64,000 nucleotides of DNA from Hirsutella rhossiliensis (Eukaryota > Ascomycota > Sordariomycetes > Hypocreales > Ophiocordycipitaceae). A program made the translations under genes and the position numbers. The stretch is taken from assembly GCF_020360975.1 (NCBI RefSeq), contig NW_025408682.1, positions 1,160,501 to 1,224,500 on the forward strand, read 5' to 3'. Below the pieces are notes generated by a model. That model was not told where the DNA came from. It saw nothing but the letters and a program-made list of their open reading frames with translations, and did not search any database. Below are positions 21,340-34,721 of the stretch, in pieces (the first letter of the stretch is position 1; the number at the start of each line of letters is the position of its first letter).

Positions 21340-22402
21340 CGTCGTTCTGCATCGGCTTTACGGCAAAAGTATAGGTCTCAAGCAGGGGCTTAAGAGCATA
21401 GTGGAAGAAATAGGGGCATAGAAAGGTGAATTTAGTGATGCATATCTTAGTCTATCTATTAGGACAAGGGAGGGGCTTAAATAGGTATAGTGACTATATA
21501 TAGCTAGCTAAAAGAGGGCATTAAGATATTCCTATACCTAAGTTAGGCCTATATAATATCCTTAAGCTAGGGGAGTTATATTAGTTAGGTAGGCTTCTTT
21601 ATATATAACTATTAGGTCTATTAGGTATAACTATAGCCTCTTATACCTACTCTCCTTAATATACCCCCTTACTACCTTAGCTTTTAAATAGTAAGGTAAT
21701 AGGTAGAGGAGCGTTTAGTCTAATAAATATAAGGCTATTTTAATATTAAATTCGGCTACTTTATTATCTATTTAAGGAGGTTATTTAAAAATAAAGGAGG
21801 CTCTTAACTATATCTTATTAAAAAGGGGAAGGTAAATATAGTAAAAGGGAAGTTTATTTAGCGGCTAGTACTTTATATTATATAGGTATATTATACTAGC
21901 TATAAGTATTATAGAGTAGGTAGAGGCATAGGCTTAGGTACGGTCTATTAAAAAAAGGTTAATAATCTATAAAGGGGAAAAGAAAGAGAAGTATAGGCCT
22001 AGCCTATATAAGCGCGGAGGCCGCTTATATATAGACTTAGCCTAGACCCTAGTCTAGGCCTATATAAGGTAAAAGCCCTTATAGTAAGGGAATATATATT
22101 ATAGTATAATTAGTTAGGTAGTAGAGATAGCTAGAGGTACTATGCTTTATATATTATATTCTTTTTATTATAAGACTAAAGCTTACAAAAAGAGGGATTT
22201 CTCTTCTTTAGTTAAAATAGTAAGTAGTTTATAACTTATAAGTAGGGTAAGCACGATTCCTTACTAATACCTTACTAATATATTAGTACTATATACCTAA
22301 GTGCTTTATTAGCTTATACTTCTTAGTAGCACTCTTACAATTATCTCCCTTTTTATATAAAAGTCTTAGCTATATCTTTAATATATATTACTTTTACTAT
22401 AC
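21340..22402. other. Edge of the RIP block left of Gypsy-A
   Basis: Heavily TA-rich sequence. The part 21340-21840 shows no recognisable domain. The part 21840-22402 matches 57595-58220 in two pieces, one inverted and one direct. It ends directly against the Gypsy-A LTR, so Gypsy-A was inserted into a copy of that repeat. Confidence 0.6.
21840..22400. repeat. Repeat R1, copy a (one half inverted relative to copy b)
   Basis: 21840-22080 is the reverse complement of about 57595-57835, including AGTATAGGCCTAGC and GCGCGGAGGCCGCTTATATA. 22086-22400 matches 57895-58220 directly, including ATTAGTTAGGTAGTA and ATCTTTAATATATATT. The roughly 320-bp direct part has LTR-like size; read on minus it would start TATAGTAAAAG (TGTAGTAAAAG before RIP). 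Confidence 0.65.
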
Positions 22403-22886
22403 TATAACGACCGGTATTATTCCTAAGAGATAAGCCTATTAAGGGGTTTATATTAATAGATATAATAGGGCGTAGTCTAAGTAATAATAAGTATATTACG
22501 TTAATAATAAGTTAGAGGTTATAAACTATAGACTATAACTAAGTAATTAAGTAATTAAAATTGAAAATAAGATTATAATAAAGATTATAATAATTATAAT
22601 ATTAAAAGCTATCGAGCTATCTATTTAAAAGAGTATTCCGTTCCTTCCTTATATATCTTAAGAGCTTTCCTAGATCGCTAAGAGCACTAAGTAATCTTAT
22701 TACCTAGGAGCGCTAGAGCGCTAGAGCGATCCTACGATCCTAGCTATAGAGCGTTAAAGCGCTAAAGTAACCTATCGCTTTAAACTTAATTAGCCTATCG
22801 GTCCGTTTAATATTCCTTGCTCCCTATATTACGTATCTTTATAATATATACTAGTCCCTATAGTTTACTAGACTATAGTTATAATA
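22403..22886 (-). repeat. Gypsy-A LTR, left (3') copy
   Basis: Matches 41598-42083 along its length, with C/T and G/A differences typical of RIP. It contains the motif GAGCGCTAGAGCGCTAGAGC-like short repeats near 22707. Confidence 0.85.
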
Positions 22887-24961
22887 GGATGCCTCCCTGT
22901 CTTTTAGTCTTACCTTTAAGACCTACTACTTTAATAGGGACGAGGGTATATACTTAAAGCACGTATAGTATATAGCTAAGGATTAGTAGAGTAATTAACT
23001 ATATAATTATCTAATTATCGGTTTTATATATAGCTCTAAGGGCCTTAGGTTATAAATATAAGTCCTAGAGATTTCTTTACTTTATACCTCTTTATCTTTA
23101 TTAAAGTCACGTAATTAGTAGCCTCTACTTTAAAGGGGAAAAATAAAAATTTAAATTAACTATTATTAAGGAAGATACCTAACTAAATAATTAAGGTCTT
23201 TATAACGCCTTTAAGTATACTTAGAAGTAAGTTAAAAGGGGAGTGCTAGGGGTCTTATCTTTTTAACGGGCTAATATCTATAGGGGTACGATCTTACCTA
23301 TTAAACTCCTCCTTAGCGACTTTCCGACCTAAGATACTAATAGAAAGGGCGCGATAATAATAGGTAAGGCTCTCTTCCTAAGCACGTAAGTAAGTAAGTA
23401 AATAAACTATTAATAGAACCTTTCTCCTTTACTATAATCCTTTCCTTTTATATTATTTATTCCTCTCTTTATATATAAGCTACTTATTTAGCTCTTTCTT
23501 ATCTTTACTTATATACTTCCTTCTTTAAATAATTATCTACTACCCTTTATATACGCTCCTAAGTATTCGCGCTTATTATTCTTAAAGGCGTTAAGGAAAT
23601 AAAGTAGTTAGTATCTTTATTAGTCTATAGCTTTAAGTATAGCTAGATTAGATAAGCTATAGAGTCTTATAGACTAGTTATTATCGCGTTATTAATAGTC
23701 CTATATAAATATATAGAATTATAGTCGTTAATATCCTAGTAGTAGTTTTAATATATTCCTAGGTTTTTAACTCCTTTAACTTAGGAGGGTTTAAAGCTAA
23801 GTATAAACCTTATAGAGACTATAGCTAAAGAGGCTATTACTATACTTTATTTTTAGGGAGTAATAGGGCGCGCTATAAGTATTACTAGAGTCTTTAGCCT
23901 TAGGGTAATTAACTAAGCGCCTAGTAATTTTAGAGTCCTAGGGTAAGTTAATAGCCGCGCTATCTACCTTTCTTCCTTACTAGCTTCTTATTAGGCTATT
24001 AGTAGGGGTATAGTTATAAGTCTTTTACTCCTTTATATATTTAAAAAAGTTATTAGTAGTAGGTAAGGAGTAGGTCTAATTAGCTATATATTTAAAAGGG
24101 AAAATAAAGGCGTTATTTCTATATAGATAAAAGGACTAGTAAGGGCGCTTAGCTCTCTCCTTTATAGATTCTAAGGTAGGGATCCTATCTTAAGGTTACT
24201 TAAGGAAAGGCTACTTAGTTTAGATAAGGAGCTTAATTTAGTTAATACTTAAAGTAATAAAGGTCTAGGCTTATTCTTAATTCCTATTAGCGTAATTAAA
24301 TAGTTAGGGGTCTTTTTAAGAAGGAGTTTTATAAAGAAACTATATATAGCTTAAGTAATTAAGTTAAGTTACTTTATAAGGGTAGCTAGTATAGTTAGCT
24401 CTTTTCTCGCTCTTCTTACTATATAAGCTAGTTTTATATCTCTTTAAAGTAATAGTTTTTATCTACTAGGCTTATTTTAAAAGTTAACTACCTTTAAGAC
24501 TTCCTAGAGGTCTTATTCTTCTTAATCTCTTAGAATAATATAGTTATATTAATAAATCTATTTATACCTAAGAATCCTTATAGGAAAGACTTTACTAAAA
24601 GTTATTAAACTTTAATTAAATAGTAACCTTTATAGTCGTTTAACCTTACTATTAAACTACTAGGAAACTCCGCTACCTTATAATATCGCTTATATATAAT
24701 TAAGTTCGTTCGCCGCGATAGCTTAGATTCTATATATTAGCCTATTAATATAGCCTTTTATATTTATCCTCTTATTTAGCTTAAAGAAATACTAATCTTA
24801 GTATAAGATTTTATTTATTTATAGGGCTTCTTATATTACCTTATATCTTTACTTTAGAATTACTTTAACCTTTAAGTATTACTATTTAATTATCTTAAGG
24901 TATAGCCTAACTATACCTTTAACTTAGTATTAGATTATTATTAAAGCTAAGTAGCTATATT

Positions 24962-25448
24962 TATCGCGAAGCGTGGCTTGATTTTATAGTTCTTAGAGAT
25001 ATCCCTTAGTAAGAGGGACTAAGGAAGCTAAAAACACCCGGTATAGAAAAAGGAAGAAGGAGCTAAAAAGAGGTATAAAAAGAAAGGTAGGGGCATAAGG
25101 GGAAGTAGAAGTAGCGATAGCTTCCTATAAAGGTAGCGAGAGATAAGACGGATATGCCGGCAACGGCTAGAAAGGAGGGGAAAACCTAGCAAAAAGCTTA
25201 GTAGTTAAAAGGATATTAGTAGCTTCTTTAAGTAAGATCTTCTTTATTAATTAAGATGCTAGACGGGTATAAAGAGGGGCGTTAGATAGAGGAAAGAAGG
25301 ATAATTAAGGCAATATAATAATCACTCCCCTACTATAATTACTACTCCCGTAAGAATTAAATCTCTCTACCCTACCTATCCGACCCCTTACTTTTAATTT
25401 TACCTTCGTATAGTTTTATATACTTCTTATATCTCTCTTTATAAGAGT
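24962..25448 (+). repeat. Copia-B LTR, 5' copy
   Basis: Begins TATCGCGAAGCGTGG (TGTCGCG in the other copy) and ends CTCTCTTTATAAGAGT, where the other copy has CTCTCTTCGCGAGAGT. Confidence 0.85.
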
Positions 25449-28400
25449 TATAAGCCTAGGAGGAATAGTATTCTTATACCTTCCGGCTACTATAAAAGGC
25501 ACCTTTCTTATATCCCTCGTAGCTCCCTTTTACCCCTCTTACTAGAAAAGCCGATTTTTAACCGACTTTTCTACCCCCCTCTTTCGCAACGATATCGAAA
25601 AACGACTCCTCTACCGTCCCTATAGTCTATAAGACGATTCTAGTAGAGCCCTAAGATTAGGATAAATAGGTAAAGGAGCTACGGGCTCGTATAAATAGAA
25701 CTATCTATAATTTAGTCTTCTTTAATAAGTAGGACCCTCTCGAGCCCCCTCTTCGTCCTAGGGCAACGGAATTTATAGAGGGAGCTTCCCTCTTCTCCGA
25801 GCTAACCTCCGTATAGTAGAGAGCTTTTTCTGCTACCTTAGGTAACTACGAGAGTTATCGTAAGGAATACCTTTACGAGACGAAGCTACTAACTACTGCT
25901 CGTACGGTAATAACGGAATCCGTTAGTGCCGTAAAGCTAATCTCTCTTCGAGAGGAAGAGACTCCTAGGCAGTAGCTTTTAAAGCTCGAGACCTCGATAG
26001 CTCCCTCGAGGGGCTATATAACTAACCGTATTAGGAAGACCTATACGGTATATCTAAGAGCCTTCTCTACTAGAAACCTACTAGCTTTATCGTAGCTAGC
26101 TATATAGGAAGAAATCCTCGAGGAAGCTAACTAATACTTCCTTATAAAAGCTCTTTCCGGCTAGTAGCTATAAGATATATCTCTACTAATAAAGCCTATT
26201 AGTAACGGTTACTCGACTATCTTTCGAGAGGCTAGCTAGGAACTAAATAAAGAGGCTGCTAGAGTATAATAGTAAGTAGTCTTATTCCTTCGTAGCTAGC
26301 ACTCGACCTAAACGGCTCGACCTGCTGCCCCTGCAGCTGCTGCAGCTCCTGTTGCTGCGGCTCCCGCTGCTGCTGCTGCGGCTGTTGCTCCTTTGGCTCC
26401 TCCTCCCTCGAGAGCCTTAACGCCGTCGTTAACTGCAGCTGCGGCCCCGGCCCTAGCTATATATCTTGCTCCGGGCCCGGCCCCGGTCCCGTTAGTTAGA
26501 CCGGCCCGACTAGTCCCTTAAATAGACCTTTTAGTCTATTAGTCGGAAAATTAGGGAACTAGTCGAAATCGAACCTCTTCGTTAAAATTAGCAATAAGGG
26601 GTAAAAAGGGGGGGTTTTTAAGCAGACCTTTTAGACCGGGACGAGGATTCCTCGAAGAGATAACGTACGAGGAGGAATCGACCTACCTACTAAGTATATA
26701 AAAAGCCCTATCGGCTAGAAGACTACTAGTAGGTCTTCGAGGAAAACCGACCTAAAGGAATTAACCCTTTAAAGAGGCTACGAGAAATAGTATAATAGTC
26801 TCTTAAGGAGGACCCCTTATTATAGAAGAAGATAGACGAGATTCGGGTTGCTAAGAAATAGTAACTAACGCCGCTGCCTTTATTTAAGCCGTAAATTCAA
26901 GGAAAAATTATTAGTATAGTAAATCCGGCATTCGTCTTTCCTATAAATTAATAAGGCTAAGACTAACCGTTAGGACCCTCCGATTATCCCCTATAAGAAT
27001 TAGCTATCCTTAACTCTAGTACTTCCCTCGATATCTATAATATACTCTTACGATTCCGGTCCTTTAAGAAGGTATAGAGGGAATATCTTATTGCTAGGGA
27101 ATTAACTATATAGATAGAGGGATATAGAAGGGTGAATTTTACGATGAAATTACCTAACGGATCTATATAAATTCTTCGAAGAAAAAGGGTAGCTTTTTAC
27201 CCTCGATTTTTAACGAGCCTAATTTCCTTCTACCTTCTTCGAAAAGAAGGAATCTTCTAGGATATAACGTCTAAGCCTACGAGGCTAGTCTAGAAGAATT
27301 AGACTATTAGGCTTATCGAGGAGAAATTCGGTTAATTTATTCTCGAATTCTAACCTATTTATAGGAAGGAACTACTTAAGAAGTTAGCTTTCCCTACTAG
27401 GAGGAATAGGTCTACTACTAAGGACCCTCTTCTAGCAGCCTAAAGAGACGGTCTTCTTTAGCACGCATAACTTAGTTACCCGGGCCCCCTAGCTTTATAT
27501 AAGCTAGGCTAATAATAAGGCGTATAAATAAGGGGCCTAAAGACCGTCGAATATAAATACTATAGCTAAGGAAAGACTAGGAAACGAATTTCTAGACGAA
27601 CGCCTTTACGGCCGGACTAGCTATATAAGGAAATTTAGGTCGACTAGACCGATATCTCTAGGGACTAGGAAAGCTTCGTTAAGGTAATGTTTTTTATAGA
27701 CGCCTTTTTAGGGATAGTTTTCCCCTATTTCTTATAGACCTACCTAAGTAAGTATAACTAGTCTGCCTTCTAAGACTTCGTTAACTAGATAAAATCCTAC
27801 TTTAGCTACGAGGTAAAGAAGATACGGTCTAATAGAGAGCTATTTATAAAGGATATCTTAAATTAGCTTCGAAAAAGGGGCATTTTACCCCTCCTATTAG
27901 CACCGAATACCTAGGCCTAGAACGGAGGGGCAGAAAGATTAGGGGGTGCTATAATAGAAAGGGCCCGTACGATAAGACTTACTATAAGGCTTCTATACGA
28001 CCTTTAAAGAGAAGTCGTTAAGACCGCCTATTACTTTTAGAACTAGACCCTAAGGGACCTTAAGGACCCTAGGGGACTAAACTAAGGAATAGACTAGAAA
28101 TCCCCCCTTAAGCTCTTTACGAAGAAGAGGGCCTCGCTAGCCTACCTTTGTGCCTACGGCTATAAGGTATATATAATAACTACCGATATATAGCTAAAAA
28201 GGAAGAAGAAAAGAAAGCTTAATCCTAGAGCTTTTATTAGTTACCTTATTAGTTATAATTCTACGAATATCTTCCGGATCTAGATTCCTCTTCTATAGAA
28301 GGTTATTTTAACTAGGGATATAATTTTCGACGAATCTAGCTTCTTTAATAGAAAGAGGGATTAAAAGCCCCTCTTACTCTCTTAACGTTAGCTAATTTAA

Positions 28401-29240
28401 AAGATTTAAATCCCCCCTTCCTAATAGTCTTAAGAAGAGGTCCTAGATAAGGAAATAAAAGAAGAAACCGACGTTAAAGTAGTTAAGGATAACGCTAACT
28501 TTAAGGAAGAAGAAAAAGAGGAAGCTACTAGATTAGATAATCTAAACGAAGAAGGAGACTATAGGAAAGCGGTAGAGCTAGAATACGCCTACCTACCTAC
28601 GCCTCCTCCTATATAAGAAGAAGATCTAAAAGTAGTTTTTTTAGTTAGTCTTCCCGTCTCGACCCTTAAGGGGGTAGGAAAGGCACCTCTCTTAAAGGAT
28701 TACCCGGCTGCCTTTTTATCCCTACTTTAAGAAGTAAAGGAAGGTATAGAGCCCGATATAGATACTAAAGAAGACTAACCTCTCCCCTATTTCGATCGTT
28801 TTTCCGACTTCTACCTAACGCTAATAGAAGACAGTTCCTACGGAGCGTTTATAGTAGGCCGGCTTTTTAAGCTACTATTAGTAAGGAAGGTATATAAAAG
28901 AGACCTCCTAGACCTACTAATAAACTAGAAGCAGCTAGAAAAACACCCCTTTAGAGACTAGTTTTTCTAGGCCTAGAAAGACTACTTAGCCTTATACGAA
29001 GAGATAGGGTCTTTCGAAGAGGTCCTTAAGGAAAAGGTAAGAGGAAAATAGGTCCTTAGCTATAAGTAGGTCTTTATCTATAAGACTAATAAACACAGCT
29101 TCCTTTAAAAGTATAAAGCCCGGCTAGTTATCTATAGGAATTAATAGGAAAAAGGGGATCTACCTACTAGGGCAACCACCCTAGTAGGGATGTCTTTTCG
29201 GACCCTTATAGCTATAGTAGTAGAATTCGACCTTAAACTC

Positions 29241-29808
29241 TCTAAAGGTATATAAGTAAAAGCGGAATTTTAGGAAATCAAGGAATTACGTAAGACTACG
29301 TAATAGAGGGGAAGAAGGAGTATAAGGTAGGATTTTTAACGGAATTTATTAGTAGTGTATTAGTGTATAGAAGAGGTGTTAAAGTTAATAATTCTCTATC
29401 TATCTACTAGCGGACATGCTGTCTTATATAGACAATTATAGCTGAACGGAAGAACCTTTCGGGACTAGATTTAGGCTGCCGTATAGCCCTAAGACTAGGG
29501 AATTCCGTAATACCTTAAGTAAATCTAGAAGTGTCTTGGTTCCTCTGATATTTATGTTTAAAGGAGGTTGGTCGTGCCGGTGTTCTTAAGAGGTCTTAGC
29601 TAGTATTCTAAGCTAGCTCTATTCCTTTAATTCCCGATTATACGATAACCGGCAACCCGTTTAATGCATAATAACATATAAAATAACGAGCGATTCTTGT
29701 TCTATAGGATAGGGTTTTATCTATAATTAATATACTACTTATTAGCTTATATAATCGGGAGAGTATATTATAGCTACTTTATTTATAGTAAGAATACTAT
29801 TCTTTATA
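29241..29808 (-). repeat. Copia-A copy 1 LTR (3' side of the element)
   Basis: 568 bp. In the coding orientation it starts at 29808 (TATAAAGAATAGT, from TGTAAGG) and ends CCTTTAGA at 29241. Confidence 0.9.
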
Positions 29809-30199
29809 GCCTCCCTTAAAGAATAGATTTATATACTCTTTACTAATTTATTTATAGTAGTATATATATAGGGTAAAAACCTAATATAGGAAAACCATTC
29901 TTATACCTTAATAGGATATATAAAAACCTATTCTTTCTTAGGAAAAAAAAATCCTTAGGTATATACTAATAGAAAAACCTATAGTAGGAAAAATCTATAG
30001 TTATAATAATTATTTATAGGATAACCTTATATAAGGTAAAACCTATTATTGCTAGGAAAATCTTAATAGATAAAAACCTAGTAAATATTTCTCTAAGAAA
30101 CCTAAAAGGAAAAACCTAGTAGGGAAAAGATATAGAAAGCATAATAAATATCTAAAAACCCCTTTTAATTGCTTAGGAACTTATATTAAGGATAGACTG

Positions 30200-33100
30200 T
30201 CTCTAAAGTTATAGAGTAATCTAGGTCTTAATTCCTTTATAAAAATATTAGCTATATTATCTTCTAATTTAATATAAAAAAACTCTAATTTCCCCTTCTC
30301 TTATACTAGTTTTAGTATAATAATAGGCTAATCTTATATACTTAGACCTTTTATAAAATTCCGGATTTTCTGCTAATTTAATAGTAGTAGTATTATCCGT
30401 TAAAATAGGAGGTATAGTATTAGGAATCTTAATAGATAGATCCTTAGTAATATTTTTAAAAAGCATATTTAAATAAATAGCTTCTTTATTTGCCTCCCTA
30501 AGGCTAATATACTTTACTTTATAGGTAGAAAGGGCAACGGCTTTCTGCTTAGAGCAAGCCTAGCTTATTATATTATTATATATATAAAAATAGTAACCGG
30601 AAAAGGATTTTCTATCCGTTAAATCCGACGCCTAGCTAGAGTCGGTAAAACCCTTTATATATAAATAGGTAAAAGGGATATTATAATTATATTTAATCTT
30701 TAGGCTAGGGAATTTATTTAAATATTTCTAAATTATATTTAAAGCCTTAAAATACGTTTAGTTAGGCTTAGCCGCGAATCTAGCGCAGGAAATTATAGAA
30801 TATAAGATATCTAGCCTAGTAAATAAGGCTAAGTATAATAGAGATCCTATTTCTTTTTAAAATTGCAATATATCTTCCTTAAAAGGTAATTCCTTTACTT
30901 TTATAAGCTTAAAGCCTACTATAGCGGGTAAATTCGAAGTTCCTAAACCTTCTTTATTAAATTCCTTTAATTTATTTAAGGTATAATTTTCTTAGGATAT
31001 ATATAGCTCTTTATTTTCTCGGTTTATTATAATATTTAGACCTAAGAAGTCTTTTATATCTCTTAAGATAGTAAAATCTAGGAATTTAGATAATTCTTTA
31101 AATAATCTTTCTTCTATTATAGATTTAGAGGGCCTTACTATAAGAAAGTCGTCGACGTAAATTACTAAGGCTATACTATAGTCCTTATTTATAAATACTC
31201 CTTTATCTATTAAAAGAGGAAGAAATCTAAGTTTATTTAGTATAATTTTTAAATAATTATACTAGAGCTTAGGACTTTGTTTTAGGCTATATAATGCTTT
31301 CTTTAGCTTTGCTTTAATTTAACCGGTTTTATATAGGTCTAGGAATTCAGTTAATTTAATTCCTTTAGCTCTATAAGCTAATCTATATTTTAAATAATAT
31401 TCTTTAAGAGCGTATTCTTCGTAGCCTATAGGAAGATCGATATATACTTCGCTATCTATATCGGTATATATAAAGGCATTTATTATATCTATCTATAAAG
31501 CTTCGAATTCGTAGATAATAGCTAAAATAATTAGAATTCTAATAGATTTAGGTCTAGCTATAGTCGAGAAGGTATCTAGGAAATCTAAGCTATAGATCTG
31601 CCTAAATCCCTATATTACGAAACGGGCTTTATATTTTATTATATTATTTTAACTATCCTTCTTAATAGTATAGACCTAGCGGCCTCCTATAGCCTCCTAT
31701 CCCTAGGAGGTAGGAAAATTCCTAAGTTTTATATTTAATTAGCTAGATAATTTCCTTAATTATAGTATCTTTCTAAAATGCTATTTTAGGGCTATTTATT
31801 GCCTATTTATAAGTCTTTAGAATTTTTAGATCTTAATTTTCTATACTAGCTAGAATTAACTCTATAAAATCGTAGTTTAGAAATAAATTAACGTTAGGGT
31901 ATTCGATATAGTTAGAATTAAACCCTTCTAGCTTCTTAGGTAATTCTACTACTATTTTACTAGTAGTAGGAATAGGATCGTTATTTAGAGACTCTTCTTC
32001 TATAAAGGGCGAGGGACTTTTATCTCTAGGTTCTTTAGTAGCTTCCTCTATAAGGATATAGCTTTCTAGCTTATCTTTATTCGGAATAGAATTAAAATCA
32101 AAGGTATTATTACTACTAGAGATTTCTAGATTTTTTATAAATTTATTTTCTAGTATAGTAATATCTCTAAAGATAGTAATCTTTCTCTTAGAAAAATCCT
32201 AGATTTTATATGCATTTTCTAAATAGCCTACTATTATTCCCTTAAAAGCTCTATTATCTAGCTTATCTTTAGGGTCTTTATTCTTATAATATATAAGGCT
32301 TCTAAAGGTCTTAATTTTATTTAAGGTCTCGAAGGGTAGTATTATATTATCCCTCTTTTCTATAGGACTTTTAAATCCTATCGTAGAATACGGTGATCTA
32401 TTATATAAATAGGTAGCTATTAAAACAGCTTCTCCCTATAGATATTTAGGAAGCCTAGCAGTAAATAAAAGAGCTCGTACTTTTTCTAATATAGTACGAT
32501 TTATTCTTTCTATTCTACTATTAGATTCCGGCGTCCTAGGAGGACTAGAATTAAAGGTAATTCCTTCTTTTTCGTAATAGAGCTTTATTTTATATATAAA
32601 TTCTTTAGCATTATTAGAAAATGCTTCTCTAATCCTAGTATTTTTAGGGTTATTTTCTACCTTATTTTTAAATTCTAGGAACCTATTTAGAGCTTCTCCC
32701 TTTTTTCGAAGAAGGTATATTTCTAGATATCGGGTTCCTATATCTAGGAAAGAGATATAATAGTAATATTTATTATAAGTAGGCACTTTAATTAGCCCCT
32801 AAATATCTAATACTATTTTTTCTAAATAAGAATAAGACTTATACGAAGGTTATTTATTAACCTTATTCGTTGCTTTAGCTCTAATATATATTTCGTATTG
32901 CCTTATTTTATTTTCCTCTTCTAGAGGCATTTTTATATCCTTATTATATCTTTTTAATATTTCTAAAATAGCCCTACTATTTATATACTCTAAGCGTAAG
33001 TACTAAGTATAAAAATCTATATCCTTTGCTTTTAAAGACGTAATAAGGATTAATTAGCTTTCTAATAAAGGTTTTATAGGAATATAATATAATTTATTTC

Positions 33101-34680
33101 TAATAAATCCTTTAGTAAGGACCTTAGCCTTATTATCTAATAAAAGGACTTTATTTCCTCCTATTAAGGCATAGGAATTATTAAAATAAGATTAGGATAG
33201 TATATTTACCCTTAATTTAGGTATATAAAAGCAGTCTCGAAGGATATACCTTTTTCTACTATACGGGAACTTAAATACTAAGTCCCCCTTTCCTTTTACT
33301 AATATAAAGGAAGCTTTTCCCTAGTAAACTTTAAACTTAATTTCTTTATAGTTAATAAGGAAATTCTAATTAGATACTATATGCCTAGTAGCTCCGGTAT
33401 TATATATAAAATTAAAGATCCTTTTATTCTTATAACTAGGAAATCCTCCTTCTTTTACCTTTAAGACTAATTCCTTTATTCTAGGAATTAAGGCTTTTAG
33501 AGGTCCTAAATGAGAGTCTTTATTAGCTTCTACTATAGGGGTATTTATAGAGGTTAAAATTACCTCTAAATCCTTAGACGTTTATATAGGGTCGGAGCCC
33601 TAGAAAGGTCTATAAGGTCGATATCTAGGTCTATATTTTCTTGAAGCTATATTTAAGACCTTATTACTATCTTTCGAATCGGACTCTAGCTTAGTAATTC
33701 GAGCCTTCCTTCTTTTATTAGTAGTAGAAATGCTACTAGAAGGGGATTTCTTCCTAGAAGAAGAAGAAGAAGAAGATTTTCTCTTCTTAGAAATTCGAGT
33801 CCTATCGTCCCTTTTTCCTTTATTTAATACCTAATAAGCGGGAGCCTTATTCGGGTATAATTTATAGTAATTTACTATAAAATGCCCTGGTTTTTTATAT
33901 TCCTTATAATAAGGAGTATCTATAGAATTTCTATAGGATTTCTAAGGCTTCCTTCGTATTAGGAAGGTTTTCTCCGAAGATTCGTCTATATCCTCTATTC
34001 TTCTAGCTTCGTCTAAAAGACTAGCTATAAGGGTTTCGAGGGTAAACGCCGTAGAATTATACCTAAGGCTCTACGTAATATTTATAATATAGCTTCTAAA
34101 TTCCTTATTAAGGCAATTAAGAATCTATGCTATAAGAATAACTTCTAGAATTTCTATATTATGGGATTTTAAATCCTCGTAGATTTCCTTTACCTTATAA
34201 AGGTATTTCTCTAAATTAGAGTCCGAGGGACTAAGATTAAAGAGCTGCTTAATAAGTAGATAATTCGACGAAAAGTTCGACGGATTATATAGCTTTTTAA
34301 GCTTATCCTACGCTTCTTTAGCATTTTTTAGATGCCGAATTTATATTAAGGGACTATATTCGACTTAAAGGAATATTATAGATAAAGCTTCTATAGTCTA
34401 TATATAATTTACTTACTCTAGAGCAGCAATAAGCTTTTCTTTTATAACGATAGCTTCTATCCTCGTAGTCTATAAGGTATAATTTAAATTTCCTTTAAGT
34501 CTAGTAAATTCGTATTCTTTCTATCTACCTATTTTATATAAATTCGGTATTATTTCGTTTATAGGGATCGAGAAGTCTAGATAGGAGTTTAAGAGCGTAG
34601 GAAGGTAAAAGAAGTTAGGGGGAATTTCGAAAGGAATTTTAATTAAATATTTCGACGAGGAATTTCAAAGGTATAAGTAG
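30200..34680 (-). pseudogene. Copia-A copy 1 gag-pol, RIP-mutated
   Basis: On minus, a CCHC knuckle relic at about 33.9 kb reads YYKEYKKPGHFIVNYYK, with Tyr where three Cys belong, as expected when TGY becomes TAY. Protease is at about 33.4 kb (IYNTGATRHIVSN, with Asn for the catalytic Asp). Integrase survives as an open stretch at 32436-32786 (NNAKEFIYKI, then RTPESNSRIERINRTILEKV). Reverse transcriptase has VIYVDDFL (YVDD at 31148-31159). RNase H survives at 30269-30466 (PPILTDNTTTIKLAENPEFY, then YKRSKYIRLAYYY). Open stretches persist where the protein has few Gln/Trp codons. Confidence 0.88.
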
Positions 34681-34721
34681 TTAATTTCCCGGCTTAAAAG
34701 GAGCAAGCTAGGCTTATAACC

